Shown: in pieces, positions 25,227 to 37,906 of the stretch
Numbering within the stretch: position 1 is the stretch's first letter
How the letters are laid out: every line of letters begins with the position of its first letter
Source: Nocardia tengchongensis
Lineage (GTDB): Bacteria; Actinomycetota; Actinomycetes; Mycobacteriales; Mycobacteriaceae
NCBI RefSeq assembly: GCF_018362975.1
Contig: NZ_CP074371.1
Span: forward strand, 7,750,001 to 7,814,000
Length of the DNA stretch: 64,000 nucleotides
Direction of reading: 5' to 3'
Position numbers and translations under genes: made by a program
The notes under the pieces: generated by a model
The model's input: the letters and a program-made list of their open reading frames with translations, nothing else
The model's database searches: none
Told to the model about the DNA's origin: nothing

Positions 25227-26222
25227 CTAGTCGCCGGTGTCCGCGTCGAGGTCTACGTCGATCTTGTCGCGGTCGGCCCATTCCAGGAGGGGCTCGAGGT
25301 CGAAGACGGCTTCGTCGATACCCGCGTGCAGGTCGCCGAGGTCGGCGTAGCGGGTGGGGACGGTCTTCATGGTGAAGTCACCGGGGTGGATTTCGGGGAT
25401 TTCGTTCCAGCGCACCGGTGTCGAGACCGTTGCTTCGGGAACCCCGCGGACGGAGTAGGCCGCGGCGATGGTGTGGTCTCGGGCGTTCTGGTTGTAATCG
25501 ACGAAGAGTTGGGCGGGGTCGCGGTCCTTGCGCCACCAGGCAGTGGTGACGTCGGCGGGGGCTCGGCGCTCCACCTCGCGGGCGAAGGCCAGAGCCGCGC
25601 GGCGGACGTCCTGGAAGCCGTGGTTCGGCGCGATCCGTACGTAGACGTGTAATCCCTTGCCGCCGGACGTCTTCGGCCAACCCACCGCACCCAGGTCGGC
25701 GAGCACCTCCTGAACGACGCCGGCTACCCGCTGCACGCGCGCCCACGGACAATCGGGCATCGGGTCGAGGTCGATGCGCCATTCGTCGGGCAGTTCGGTG
25801 TCGAAACGGCGCGAGTTCCAGGGGTGGAATTCGACGGTCGACATCTGGACCGCCCAGATCACGTCGGCGAGTTTGTCCACACAGAGTTCGTCGGCGGTGC
25901 GGCCGTAGCGGGGGAAGTAGAGCTGGACGGTCGGGATCCAGTCGGGAGCGCCTGCCGGAAGGCGCTTCTGGTGGACTTTGCCGCCGGGCAGGCCCTTGGG
26001 GAAGCGGTGCAGCATGCAGGGGCGGTCCCGGAGGGCGTTGACGATGCCGTCGCCGACGCTCAGGTAGTACCGGACCAGATCGAGCTTGGTCGCTCCGGTG
26101 TCGGGGAAGTAGACCCGATCCGGATTGGATACGCGCACCGTGTGTTCGCCGACCGGCACCTCGATCGCCGGGGCGGCTGACTTACTGGCCACCCGTCCGA
26201 CGGTAACCGGCAATTCCGGCAA
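25227..26222 (-). CDS. Stand-alone LigD-type polymerase (PolDom / primase-like) protein (331 aa)
   Basis: Matches the polymerase module of LigD and Mycobacterium PolD1-type proteins, which belongs to the archaeo-eukaryotic primase superfamily and can fill ends in non-homologous end joining. Metal residues Asp151 and Asp153 (IDLDPMP) and Asp242 (FVDYNQN), nucleotide motif TSGGKGLHVYV (185-195). There is no ligase or nuclease domain, and Ku is not nearby. The longest frame opens with TTG at 26222; a GTG at 26192 is an alternative. It is monocistronic between a terminator and a divergent FAD gene. Confidence 0.92.
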   Translation of the reverse strand: MPELPVTVGRVASKSAAPAIEVPVGEHTVRVSNPDRVYFPDTGATKLDLVRYYLSVGDGIVNALRDRPCMLHRFPKGLPGGKVHQKRLPAGAPDWIPTVQLYFPRYGRTADELCVDKLADVIWAVQMSTVEFHPWNSRRFDTELPDEWRIDLDPMPDCPWARVQRVAGVVQEVLADLGAVGWPKTSGGKGLHVYVRIAPNHGFQDVRRAALAFAREVERRAPADVTTAWWRKDRDPAQLFVDYNQNARDHTIAAAYSVRGVPEATVSTPVRWNEIPEIHPGDFTMKTVPTRYADLGDLHAGIDEAVFDLEPLLEWADRDKIDVDLDADTGD

Positions 26223-26315
26223 CCGCGACCGGCTCGCCGCACCCCACCCATCGAACTAGAACAAGTTATAGTTCACGGCGCTGGGTAATTCTTCGCTCGG
26301 AAGGTGGTCGCAACG

Positions 26316-27920
26316 GTGCGGACCTGGGACTCTTCAGCCGATGTAGTGGTCGTCGGATACGGCGGCGCGGGTGTCGCGGCGGCTTTGGCCGCGCGGGAGT
26401 CCGGGGCGGAGGTGCTCGCGCTGGACCGGTACCTGGGCGGCGGGGCGACCGCGCTGTCGGGCGGCATCGTCTACGCGGGCGGCGGCACCTGGGTGCAGCG
26501 GGCCGCCGGGGTCGACGACGACGTCGAGAACATGCTCGCCTACCTGCGCGCCGAGGTCGGCGACACGGTGAGCGAGCGGACGCTGCGGAAGTTCTGCGAG
26601 GAATCGCCCGCGCTCATCGATTGGCTGACCGGACACGGGGTTCCGTTCGAGGCGTCGCTGTGCCCGTTCAAGACCTCCTACCCCACCGACGACTACTACC
26701 TGTACTACTCGGGCAGCGAAAACTCCGGCGGCTTCCGGGATCTGGCGACGCCGCGGCAGCGCGGGCATCGCGCGCACGGTCGCGGAGTGTCGGGTAAGAA
26801 GCTGTTCGGGCCGCTCGCCGACTCGGCCGCGAAACACGGGGTGCAGGTCCGAACCGGTACCAGGGCAACACGTCTCGTGGTCGAGGACGGCCGGGTCGTC
26901 GGCATCGAAGCCACCACGATCGCCGGTGCGCCCGCGGCCGTGCGGCGGCGCTTCGCGGCGCTGGCCAAGATCTCGGCGAAACCCGGTGTGTACCACCAGG
27001 GTCTGCGCCAGGCCGTACAGGCGCTGCTGGCGCGGATCGAGCGCCGTCACGGCGTGCCGGTGCGGATCGAGGCCCGTAAGGGCGTCATCCTCACCACCGG
27101 CGGTTTCATCGCCAATGGCGAGATGGTCGCCCAGCACGCCCCGGACTACCCCTGGGCGCAGGGCCTGCCGCTGGGTACCGCGGGCGACGACGGCAGCGGC
27201 ATCACCATGGCGCAGGCCGCCGGCGCCGCCACCGACCGCATGGACGTGCTGTCGACCTGGCGTTTCATCGCCCCGTCCAGCGCCTTCTTCGGTTCCATCG
27301 CCGTGGATGCCAACGGGCAGCGCATGATCGACGAGTCCCGCTACGGCGCGGCCCTGGGCGCGGCCATCGCGACCAGTCCCGGCAACAAGGCGTGGCTGCT
27401 GACCGACGACCGGCTGCTGACCGAGGCGCGCCGCCAGCTCGGTGAGCAGTCGGTGTGGTTCCAGCGCATGCAGGCCGAGCGGCTGCTGCGGGTCGGCAGC
27501 GTGACCGGCCGCACCGTGGAGCAGGTCGCCACCCGCGCGGGCATCGATCCGGCGGCGCTGCGCAAGACGGTGGACGCCCACAATCGCGCCATCGAGCAGG
27601 AGCTGCCCGACCCGATGGGCAAGCCCGACGACATCCGCCGCCCGCTCCAGACGGGACCCTTTACGCTGCTGGACATCTCGTTCAAGGCGCGCCTCACCTA
27701 CCCCATGCCGATGCTGACCCTGGGCGGCCTGGTGGTGGACGAGGAGACCGGTGCCGTCCGCACCGAGTCCGGCTCGACCATCCCCGGCCTGTTCGCGGCG
27801 GGCCGGGCGGCCGTGGGCGTCTGCTCGAACTCGTACGTGAGCGGCCTGTCGCTGGCCGACTGCGTCTTCTCGGGCCGCCGCGCCGGCACCCACAGCGTGG
27901 AACTCGCCGCCACGCACTGA
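26316..27920 (+). CDS. FAD-binding dehydrogenase, KstD / fumarate-reductase type (about 534 aa)
   Basis: Rossmann FAD motif DVVVVGYGGAGVAAALAA at the start, then LGGGATALSGGIVYAGGG, the block VILTTGGFIANGEMV, and a C-terminal FAD closure AAGRAAVGVCSNSYVSGLSL, all typical of 3-ketosteroid delta-1-dehydrogenases and related flavoproteins. GTG at 26316 is preferred because GGAAGG lies about 11 nt upstream; GTG at 26304 is also in frame. The class oxidises steroid or other ring ketones, but substrate cannot be set from sequence. No steroid genes adjoin. A short hairpin (27925-27952) follows and may terminate it. Confidence 0.85.
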   Translation: MRTWDSSADVVVVGYGGAGVAAALAARESGAEVLALDRYLGGGATALSGGIVYAGGGTWVQRAAGVDDDVENMLAYLRAEVGDTVSERTLRKFCEESPALIDWLTGHGVPFEASLCPFKTSYPTDDYYLYYSGSENSGGFRDLATPRQRGHRAHGRGVSGKKLFGPLADSAAKHGVQVRTGTRATRLVVEDGRVVGIEATTIAGAPAAVRRRFAALAKISAKPGVYHQGLRQAVQALLARIERRHGVPVRIEARKGVILTTGGFIANGEMVAQHAPDYPWAQGLPLGTAGDDGSGITMAQAAGAATDRMDVLSTWRFIAPSSAFFGSIAVDANGQRMIDESRYGAALGAAIATSPGNKAWLLTDDRLLTEARRQLGEQSVWFQRMQAERLLRVGSVTGRTVEQVATRAGIDPAALRKTVDAHNRAIEQELPDPMGKPDDIRRPLQTGPFTLLDISFKARLTYPMPMLTLGGLVVDEETGAVRTESGSTIPGLFAAGRAAVGVCSNSYVSGLSLADCVFSGRRAGTHSVELAATH

Positions 27921-27997
27921 TTCCGTGGCCGCCGGAGTCTGCGTACGGCCACCAGCGGGGGCACTGGGCCCCTCCCCCTGGGGTTCGCGATTGCAGG

Positions 27998-28931
27998 TCA
28001 ATTGGCGGCTGGGCGAATCGGTGGTGCTGCGCGGCCGGACCCGGCCGACCCGGCTGGCCCGGCCGCGGGTGCCCGATCGCGTCCCGGAGATCCGCGCCCG
28101 CCGATGACCGACCGGCCGCCGGTGGACGAGTCGGTTTCGAAGGCGCGCAACAGGTCCGCCGCCACGCTGACCGCGATGACGGCCGGCTCCTTGCCGGTGA
28201 TGTCCGCCAGCCCGATCGGAGTCTTGATGCGCGCCAACGCTTCCGGCGCGTGCCCGCCTTCAGTGGTGAGCCGCTTGGTGAAGCGCGCCCACTTGGCCGG
28301 GGAACCGATCAGCCCGATGGTGCCGAGGTCCGCGGCGCGCAGCGCGGCGTCACAGAGCGCGGCGTCCTCCGCGTGATCGTGGGTCATGATCAGGACGTGG
28401 GTGCCCGGCGGCAGCCGGTCGAGGACCTGCTCCGGCAGCAGCGGGACGTGATGGGTGTGGATCACGGCGACTGCGTCGTCGAGGGGCGCGAGCCGCTCGG
28501 CGGTCAGCATCTCCGGTCGGGTATCGATCAGATGCAGGTCCAGATCGTGGCGGGCCAGGATGCGGGCCAGCTCCAAACCCACATGGCCGACACCGAAGAT
28601 CGCGACGGCCGGCGGCACCGGCAGCGGTTCGAGCAGCACGGTCACCGTGCCGCCGCAGCATTGCACGCCGTGCTGATTGACGACCTTGTCGTTGAGGGCG
28701 AACTCCATCAGTTCGGGCTCGGCGTCCGGGCGCGCGATCCACTCCCGGGCCCGTTCGACGGCGACGGCCTCCACATTGCCGCCGCCGATCGATCCCCACG
28801 TATGTGACTGTCCCACCACCATTTTCGCGCCCGCCCGGCGCGGCGCGTGGCCGCGCACGGCCGCCACGGTGACCAGGACACCGGGCTCCCGCCGTTCGCG
28901 CAGCCGCGCGACGGCCGTCACCCAGGTCAGG

Positions 28932-28939
<8 letters not shown>
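27998..28939 (-). CDS. xdhC: XdhC-family molybdenum cofactor maturation protein (313 aa)
   Basis: XdhC brings sulfurated molybdenum cofactor to xanthine dehydrogenase. N-terminal XdhC/CoxI domain (LVTVAAVRGHAPRRAGAKMV, then GSIGGGNVEAVAVERARE, CCGGTVTVLLE) and C-terminal Rossmann part (AIFGVGHVGLELARIL, MTHDHAEDAALCDAAL, GLIGSPAKWARF). The final ~35 residues are Gly/Pro/Ala-rich and beyond the usual end. The start overlaps the xdhB stop by 8 nt, making it the last gene of a coupled xdhABC operon. Confidence 0.93.
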
Positions 28940-31309
<2,370 letters not shown>

Positions 31310-31313
<4 letters not shown>

Positions 31314-32743
31314 CTCAGCACCCCCGCGGTCTCGGTGTTCTCGGCGAACAGTTTCCGCAGGCTCTCCCCCAGCATGGCGCTGCGATATCGGGCGCTGGCG
31401 CGATGATCGTCGAGAGGCGTGCCCTCACCCGACAGCACCCGCGCGGCTTCGGCCACGGTGGACTCGGTCCACGGCCGCTCCTCGAGGACGGCCTCGGTCG
31501 CGTAGGCACGGACCGGGGTGGCGGCCACGCCGCCCACTCCGATGCGCGCCTTGCGCACCATTCCGTCCTCGATATCGATGGCGAAAGCCACTGCCACACT
31601 GGAGATATCGTCGAAGCGCCGTTTGGCGATCTTGTGGAATCCGGCGACCGGCGCGAGCGGCAGCGGGATGCGCACGGACCGGATGAGCTCCCCCGGCCGC
31701 CGCACCGAGCTCCGGTAGCCGGTGAAGTAGTCGGCGAGCTCGACCTCCCGCGCGCCGTCGGCGGCGGCGAACACCACCGACGCCTCCAGCGCCAGCAGCA
31801 CCGGCGGCGCGTCACCGATGGGTGACCCGGTGCCGAGATTGCCGCCGAGGGTGGCGGCATTGCGAATGAGCCGGGAAGCGAACTGCGGGAACAACTCCGA
31901 CAGCAGCGGCACCCGCCCGGCGAGCCGGCGCTCGATCTCGGTCAGGGTCAGCGCCGCACCGAGTTCGATCCCGTCCGCGTCGATGGTCAGTTCCCGCAGT
32001 TCGGGGAGCCGGTCTACGGCCAGGGTGTACTCGGCCCGCTGCCCCCGGAGGTTCGCCTCGACTCCCAGGTCGGTGCTGCCCGCGAGCACCGTGGCGTCCG
32101 GGTGGTCGCGCAGCAGCCGCAGCGCCTCGGCCAGCGTCGCGGGTCGCACGAAACTCCGCCCGCCGGAACTGAAGTCGGTCGCCGCCGGTTCCGGCGCGTC
32201 GGAGGCCAGCCGGCGGGCCAGCAGGTCGTCGGCCGCCGGTTCGCCGACCGCGAAGGCGGCGTCGCGGATCGGCCGGTAGCCGGTGCAGCGGCACAGGTTC
32301 CCGCTCAGGGCGTGCAGATCGAAGCCATTGGGCCCGGTTTCGCCGTGCGCACAGGTCTCGTGGCGATCCGGCCGGTAGTACTCCGCCGCCATGCTGCACA
32401 CGAATCCCGGTGTGCAATAACCGCACTGCGATCCCCCGCGCACCGCCATCTCACGCTGCACCGGATGCGGGGCGGCGGCCGTGCCCAGTCCCTCGGCGGT
32501 GACGACTTCCTGTCCGTCGAGCGCGAGGGCGGGCGTCAGGCACGCGTTGATCGCCACCCATTCGGTGGGTTCGACCGTCCCGGGCCGCGCGACCAGAACC
32601 GAGCACGCGCCGCATTCGCCTTCCGCACACCCTTCCTTGGCTCCGGTGAGTCCGTGTTCCCGGAGAAAGTCCAGCAGGGTGGTGTGCGTCGCCGTGGGAG
32701 AAATCGGCGTCGCTTTCCCGTTCACCGTCATGAAAATTGCCAT
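31310..32743 (-). CDS. xdhA: Xanthine dehydrogenase iron-sulfur/FAD subunit (477 aa)
   Basis: Two 2Fe-2S domains: plant-type KEGCAEGECGACSVLV near 36-51 and the alpha-helical pair QCGYCTPGFVC with GNLCRCTGYRPI. A FAD domain follows (TVLAGSTDLGVEANL, TLGGNLGTGSPIGD), then the CO-dehydrogenase flavoprotein C-terminal domain. It passes electrons from the molybdenum site to FAD and acceptor. Start ATG at 32743. It is first in the operon, 72 nt downstream of a possible 25-codon leader ORF. Confidence 0.95.
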
Positions 32744-32815
32744 TGCCGGCTGCTTTCGTCGTCGAGTGCACTGTCCAGTGTCGGCGGATTAATTCCGCTC
32801 GTCGAGAAAGAGTGC

Positions 32816-32893
32816 TCAGCAGCCGTGCGCCACACGCCCGGGCACCCACACCGTGCGGTGGGCGAGACGACGCAGGTCGGAGTTGTCGGACAT
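32816..32893 (-). CDS. Possible leader peptide upstream of xdhA (25 aa)
   Basis: ATG at 32893 follows AGGAGG with a 7-nt gap, one of the best ribosome sites in the window, yet the frame is only 25 codons and ends in ...GRVAHGC before TGA at 32818-32816. It begins MSDNSDLRRLAHR. It carries no signal peptide and matches no family I know. Placement 72 nt before xdhA suggests a leader whose translation influences xanthine dehydrogenase expression. Arg, His and a terminal Cys resemble the codon content of actinobacterial cysteine-sensing leaders, but that link is speculative. Confidence 0.5.
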   Translation of the reverse strand: MSDNSDLRRLAHRTVWVPGRVAHGC

Positions 32894-33139
32894 CCGGTCG
32901 CCTCCTGTCCGTGACCACGAAATATGTCGCCCGAACCTACGTCCGGGCGGGATATTCGGCAACACGGGACACCGCCGACCGTGTGATTCTGTAGGAAAAT
33001 ACGAAGGCGGCCGGAAGCCACGCCGAACCGGCTGGACAATCGAACAATCCGCTGCGGAGCGGGCATTTCCTGCGCCATCATTCGGTTCGTGGTCGCGGCC
33101 TCTTCCTGCCCGCGGTCCACGCGTTCCAGGAGGCTTCTC

Positions 33140-34593
33140 ATGCAAATGCGCTTTCTGCCGAAAGGCCCAGCGCGTCCCTCCCGTAAATCCGAAATCGATG
33201 CCGCCGCCGACGGCGTAGTGGACAAGCCCCCCATTCCCCCACATCCGGTCGACGAGATACCCAGGCCACCCCGCTTGCTGCTGCTGGGCCTGCAGCACCT
33301 GGCCATCATGTACGCGGGCGCGGTCGCGGTGCCGCTGCTGGTCGGCGGGGCGCTGAAACTGCCCGCGCACACCATCGGCCTGCTGGTGAACGCCGACCTG
33401 CTGGTCTCGGGCATCGTCACCATCATTCAGGCCGTCGGCATCGGCCGCATTCTGGGTGTGCGGCTGCCGGTGGTCGCGGGCGCGACGTTCACCGTGGTCT
33501 CGCCGATGATCCTCATCGCGCAGCAGTTCGGCGGCGGCGAGGCCGGGCTCCCGACCGTGTACGGCGCGATCCTGGTGTCGGGCGTGTTCGGTTTGATCAT
33601 CGCCCGCTTCTTCGCCATGGTGGTGCGCTTCTTCCCGCCGCTGGTGTCGGGGTGCGTGATCTGTGTGATCGGACTGTCGCTGATCGGCGCGGACGCCGGG
33701 CTGATCGCCGGCGACGACCCGAAAGCCGCCGACTACGGCCAGGTTTCGCACGTCGCGCTGGCCGGTCTGGTGATCGCGCTGATCGTGGTGATCCACCGTT
33801 TCGGGCGCGGGCTGGTGAGTCAGCTGGCGGTGCTGCTCAGCGTCGCGATCGGCACGCTGGTCGCGGTGCCCATGCATCTGGTCGACATGTCCGCGGTCGG
33901 TTCGTCGGGCTGGTTCGCGGTGTCGAAGCCGTTCATCTTCGGTGCGCCGGAGTTCCATCTGGGCGCGATCATCTCCATGTGCGTGGTCATGTTGGTGACC
34001 TTCACGGAATCGACAGCTGACATCGTCGCCGTGGCCGAAATGGTCGACAAGGAACTCGAACCCGGCGATCTCGGTCGCGGTCTGGCCGCCGACGGCTTCT
34101 CCGCGGTGCTGGCCGGTTTCATGAACTCCTTCCCCGACACGGCCTTCGCCGAGAATGTCGGTCTGGTGGGCTTGACGGGGGTGCGCAGCCGGTGGTGGTC
34201 GCGGCCTGCGGCGGCATGCTGGTGGCCCTGGGGCTGGTCCCCAAGGTGGGCAGTGTGGTGGCTGCGCTGCCGGGTCCGGTGGTCGGCGGCGCGGCGACGG
34301 TCATGTTCGCCATGGTGACCGCGGTCGGGCTGCGGGTGCTGCACAAGGTTCAGTTCGAGGGCACCAGCAACATGCTGATCGTCGCGGTCACCCTGTCGGT
34401 GGCGCTGCTGCCGGCGGTCGCGCCGAACATCTACACCAAGTTCCCCACCGACTTCCAGATGATCGCGGGCAGCCCGATCACCTCCGCGGTGATCGTGGTC
34501 TTCGTGCTGAACCTGGTCTTCAACCACTGGGGAGCAGGTCGGCGACCGGCTCCGGAGACCGCGCATAGTGCTGAGCCAGTGCCGCGCACGTGA
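33140..34593 (+). pseudogene. NCS2-family nucleobase (uracil/xanthine) permease, frameshifted near 34190
   Basis: ATG at 33140 has AGGAGG with a 6-nt gap. A soluble N-terminus leads to about 12 helices: HLAIMYAGAVAVPLLVGGAL, VRLPVVAGATFTVVSPMI, the signature FTESTADIVAVAEMV and FAENVGLVGLTGVRSR. The frame then changes near 34190 and the last helices (ACGGMLVALGLVPKVGSVVA, then PGPVVGGAATVMFAMVT) run to 34593. Rejoined length is about 484 aa. Divergent from the xdh operon, so xanthine or urate uptake is likely. The last 74 nt overlap the convergent SBF gene. Confidence 0.87.
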
Positions 34594-35511
34594 AGAGCTG
34601 GATCTGGTGGAAGAGCATGAGCGGCAGCACGATCAGGCCGACCGGGTGTCCGGCGAACAGCACCGACGCCATCGGCAGGCCCGTCGCCAGGCTCTTCTTG
34701 GATCCGCAGAAGGTCACCACGATGCGATCGTCGCGGGAGAACCCGAGCCGCCGGCTGCTCACCGACGTGACGGTCAGCACCACCGCCAGTAGTCCCGCGC
34801 AAACCAGCCCGGTCGAGAGGAGCACTCCCGCGGACAGTCCGCGCCAGATGCCTTCTGTCACACCGGCACTGAACGCCGCGTAGACGACCAGGTACACCGA
34901 GCCACGATCCACCGTCCTGGTGGCGGCCGGGTGGCCGAGCACCCAGCGCAAGCGGGTCGCAACAGCTGCCCGGCCAGGAACGGCACCAGCAGCTGCACCA
35001 CGATGGCGAGCACCGCCGACGGCGAGACCCGCACGCCCGCAGTGGTGTTCAGCAACATCACGACCAGCAGCGGGGTCACGAACACGCCGATCAGGTTGGA
35101 CAGTGACGCGCTCACCACCGCGCCCGCCACATTGCCGCGCGCCATGGCGGTGAAGGCGATGGAGGACTGCACCGTCGAGGGCACCAGGCACAGGAACAGC
35201 ACGCCGGTGTAGAGGTCGGGGGTGAGCACGCCCGGCACCAGCACCCGAAGACCCAGCCCGAGCAAGGGGAACAGCACGAAGGTGGCGGCCAGCACGCAGG
35301 CGTGCAGTCGCCAGTGCCGCAGTCCGTCGAGCGCCTCGCGGGGTTCCAGGCGCGCGCCGTAGAGCAGGAACAGCACCGCGATCGCGACCTTGGTGGCCCA
35401 GCCCAGCAGCTCGGCGGCCTCGCCGCGGGCGGGCAGCAGGGCCGCGAGCGCCACGGTGGCGAGAATGCCGACCATGAAGGAGTCGATCCGGAGTTTGGCG
35501 AGGAGCTGCAC
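34520..35511 (-). pseudogene. Bile acid:sodium symporter-like (SBF/PF13593) transporter, frameshifted near 34945
   Basis: About ten helices, starting MQLLAKLRIDSFMVGILATV. Markers: LFLLYGARLEPREALDGLRH, the conserved LCLVPSTVQSSIAFT, then in another frame from about 34945 VYLVVYAAFSAGVTEGIW, the marker FCGSKKSLATGLPMASVLF, and IVLPLMLFHQIQLF. This is the YfeH/RCH1-like subfamily, implicated in calcium homeostasis in fungi; the bacterial substrate is unknown. Rejoined length is about 330 aa. Divergent from a LysR gene, with an 82-nt gap. Confidence 0.85.
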
Positions 35512-35593
35512 GTTTCCGACGTTAGGAGCCGGTCACTGATCGCGAAAGTCGTTCGTTCCGATATCTCTCATCGCGATACGCGATAATTGACCG

Positions 35594-36463
35594 ATGTTCG
35601 ATCCCGAGCTCCTGCGCACCTTCCTGGCCGTCGAGCAGACCGGCGGCTTCACCGCCGCGGGCCGCGAACTGGGCCTGCGGCAGTCCACCGTGAGCGGCCA
35701 CATCGCCCGGCTGGAGCAGGCCGCCGGGCGTGAGTTGTTCCGCCGCGACACCCGCAATCTGGCCCTCACCGCCGACGGCGCGGCCATGATCGGCTTCGCC
35801 CGCGCCATCCTCGACGCGCAGGCCCAGGCCGCGGCCTACTTCTCCGAGTCCACCCTCACCGGCCTGGTCCGCCTCGGCGCGTCCGACGACGTGATGGCCC
35901 GCGCGCTGCCCGACATCCTGGTGGAGTTCCAGCGCACCCATCCGGGCGTGGATCTCGAACTCACCGTCGGATTGAGCGAGTCGCTCAAATCCCGGATGGC
36001 CGCGGGCGAACTCGACCTGGTCTTCGGCAAGCGGCTGCCGGGCGAGAAGCACGGCACGCTGCTGTGGCGGGATCGGCTGGTCTGGGCGGGCCCCTCGGCC
36101 GCAAGGGAATTCGACGATCCTGTGCCCTTCGTCACGTATCCGGAGCCGAGCCTGACCCGGCAACGCGCCCTGCGCGCACTGAAACACGCGGGCCGCGCCT
36201 GCCGGGTCACCTGTGTCAGCGACAGCCTGCTGGGCCTGCGGGCCGCGGCGCTGGCCGGACTCGGGATCATCGTGCACGCGGCGGGTGTTCTGCCCGATGG
36301 CCTGGTACCGCTCACCGATCCCCGGCTCCCCGAATTGGGGGAACTGGACTTCGTGCTCATGCAGCGCCGCACCCGGCTGCCGGACCCGGCGCAGGCCCTC
36401 GCGGACGCCATCGCCGCCGATGCCCGCCGCCTATCACTCCAGACCACGCGGGCCGTGCCGTGA
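35594..36463 (+). CDS. LysR-family transcriptional regulator (289 aa)
   Basis: N-terminal HTH (MFDPELLRTFLAVEQTGGFT, then LRQSTVSGHIARLEQAAGRE) and LysR effector domain from about 90 (GLVRLGASDDVMARALPDIL, GLGIIVHAAGVLP). It is not a close paralogue of the two island LysR genes. Transcribed away from the SBF transporter gene, which it probably controls. The short divergent gap holds a run of GATA/TATC half-sites (TATCTC near 35559, CGCGATACGCGATAATTG at 35573-35590) that could be the operator. Confidence 0.92.
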   Translation: MFDPELLRTFLAVEQTGGFTAAGRELGLRQSTVSGHIARLEQAAGRELFRRDTRNLALTADGAAMIGFARAILDAQAQAAAYFSESTLTGLVRLGASDDVMARALPDILVEFQRTHPGVDLELTVGLSESLKSRMAAGELDLVFGKRLPGEKHGTLLWRDRLVWAGPSAAREFDDPVPFVTYPEPSLTRQRALRALKHAGRACRVTCVSDSLLGLRAAALAGLGIIVHAAGVLPDGLVPLTDPRLPELGELDFVLMQRRTRLPDPAQALADAIAADARRLSLQTTRAVP

Positions 36464-36521
36464 GGGCGCTGCACGGCGATAGCGGTATGGTCTGAAACAC
36501 CGGGGGTATCGCACATCTGAG

Positions 36522-37778
36522 GTGGGTTGGGTGTTGATCGGTGCTAGGACGAATGACAGTGCGGCCATTGGTGATTCCGATGCGCCGCCAGTGGCGTGGA
36601 ACCGGACCACGTGCTGGGTGCTGGCCTGCGGCGCGGTGTTGTCGCTGGCCCTGATCTTCACCACGGTGGATCCGTGGCTGGATCAAGTGGGCTTTCTGGC
36701 CGGCGGCTTCGATGTGCACGTCTACCGCGACGGCGCGTGGAAGATCTACAACCACCATCCGCTCTACACCGAGACCACACACCGCGGCCTGTCCTACACC
36801 TACACGCCGTTCTCCACCCTGATCTTCCTGCCGATCCTGGGGATCCCCTGGGCCAACGTCACCAATACCTGGCTGGCACTGAACATTTGCGTGCTCTACG
36901 CGTGTGTCCTGTTGTGCTGGACGGTGCTCGGCTACCAGCTCACCTGGTCGCTGGCGGGGGTGAGCGCACTGCTCACGGCCACCTGCATGTTCGTGGAACC
37001 GATCCGCACCACGCTCTACTACGGCCAGATCAATCTGGTGCTGATGGCCTTGATCCTGTGGGACTTCTCGCGGCCGGAGCACAGCCGGTTGCGCGGGATC
37101 GGGGTCGGTCTGGCCGCGGGGATCAAGCTGGTGCCGCTGTATTTCGTGGCGCAGTTCCTGGTGCTGCGGCGGTGGCGGGCGGCGCTGACGGCCGCGACGG
37201 CTTTCGTGGTGACCATCGCGCTGGCCGCCGCCGTGCTGCCGTCCGATTCCCGGGAGTACTGGACCCGGACGTTCTTCCAGTCCGATCGGATCGCCCCGGA
37301 CACCCAGCCCGCCAATCAGTCCCTGCGTGGCGCGATCGCGCACCTCACGGATGCTCCGGTGCCGCAATGGCTGTGGCTGTTGGTCGCCGTGCCGGTGGCG
37401 ATCGGCGGGCTGGTGCTCGCCGCGGTGCTCTACAACCGGGGCGAGCGGCTGCTCACCGCGACGGTCGCGGGCCTGACTTCTTGTGTGGTGTCCCCGTTCT
37501 CCTGGAATCACCACTGGGTGTGGTTCCTGCCGCTGTTCGTCTACCTGGTGCATCGGGCGCGGACCGACGTGCGCTGGTGGGCCGCGGCGGGATTGCTCTA
37601 CGTCGCGACCGGCGCCTGGGCCTACCACTGGACCGACCGCTGGGTGGTGGTGGGCTGGTTCCTGTTTCCGCCGTCGTGGCCGGCCTACCAGGTGCTTTTG
37701 AACTGTTATGTGCTTGTCTACGTAGTCATCACAGCCTGTTTGATCATGTCGCTCCGGCGCGGCCGCCGCGCCGCTTAA
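36522..37778 (+). CDS. GT87-family membrane mannosyltransferase (about 418 aa)
   Basis: Polytopic GT-C enzyme (10-12 helices) of the DUF2029/GT87 family that uses polyprenyl-phosphate mannose outside the membrane, like mycobacterial PimE. The first loop carries GGFDVHVYRDGAWKIYNHHP, with a predicted catalytic Asp, followed by YTYTPFSTLIFLPIL and LYYGQINLVLMALIL, plus SPFSWNHHWVWFLPL in the C-terminal half, all family marks. GTG at 36522 or 36531. Likely builds lipomannan, lipoarabinomannan or another mannoside; exact acceptor unknown. A palindrome CCGACCGGTCGG follows in the 128-nt gap. Confidence 0.88.
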   Translation: MGWVLIGARTNDSAAIGDSDAPPVAWNRTTCWVLACGAVLSLALIFTTVDPWLDQVGFLAGGFDVHVYRDGAWKIYNHHPLYTETTHRGLSYTYTPFSTLIFLPILGIPWANVTNTWLALNICVLYACVLLCWTVLGYQLTWSLAGVSALLTATCMFVEPIRTTLYYGQINLVLMALILWDFSRPEHSRLRGIGVGLAAGIKLVPLYFVAQFLVLRRWRAALTAATAFVVTIALAAAVLPSDSREYWTRTFFQSDRIAPDTQPANQSLRGAIAHLTDAPVPQWLWLLVAVPVAIGGLVLAAVLYNRGERLLTATVAGLTSCVVSPFSWNHHWVWFLPLFVYLVHRARTDVRWWAAAGLLYVATGAWAYHWTDRWVVVGWFLFPPSWPAYQVLLNCYVLVYVVITACLIMSLRRGRRAA

Positions 37779-37906
37779 GCAACCGACCGGTCGGCAAACC
37801 GGCCGCATCCGTTATGGAAGAGTGCCCGGACCTATATCCGAAATAGGCCGTGGATGGGAACCCCTCTCCCACAAACCCTTCGCGAGCGAGGACAGAGGAG
37901 GACGCC

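Noticed and set aside
32911..33139. Purine riboswitch between xdh and the permease
   Set aside because: No purine aptamer core or paired stems of that type could be recognised in the gap.
36357..37808. 483-codon minus-strand frame opposite the GT87 gene
   Set aside because: His/Gln/Arg-rich composition with no motif; the plus-strand frame has transmembrane and family signatures.
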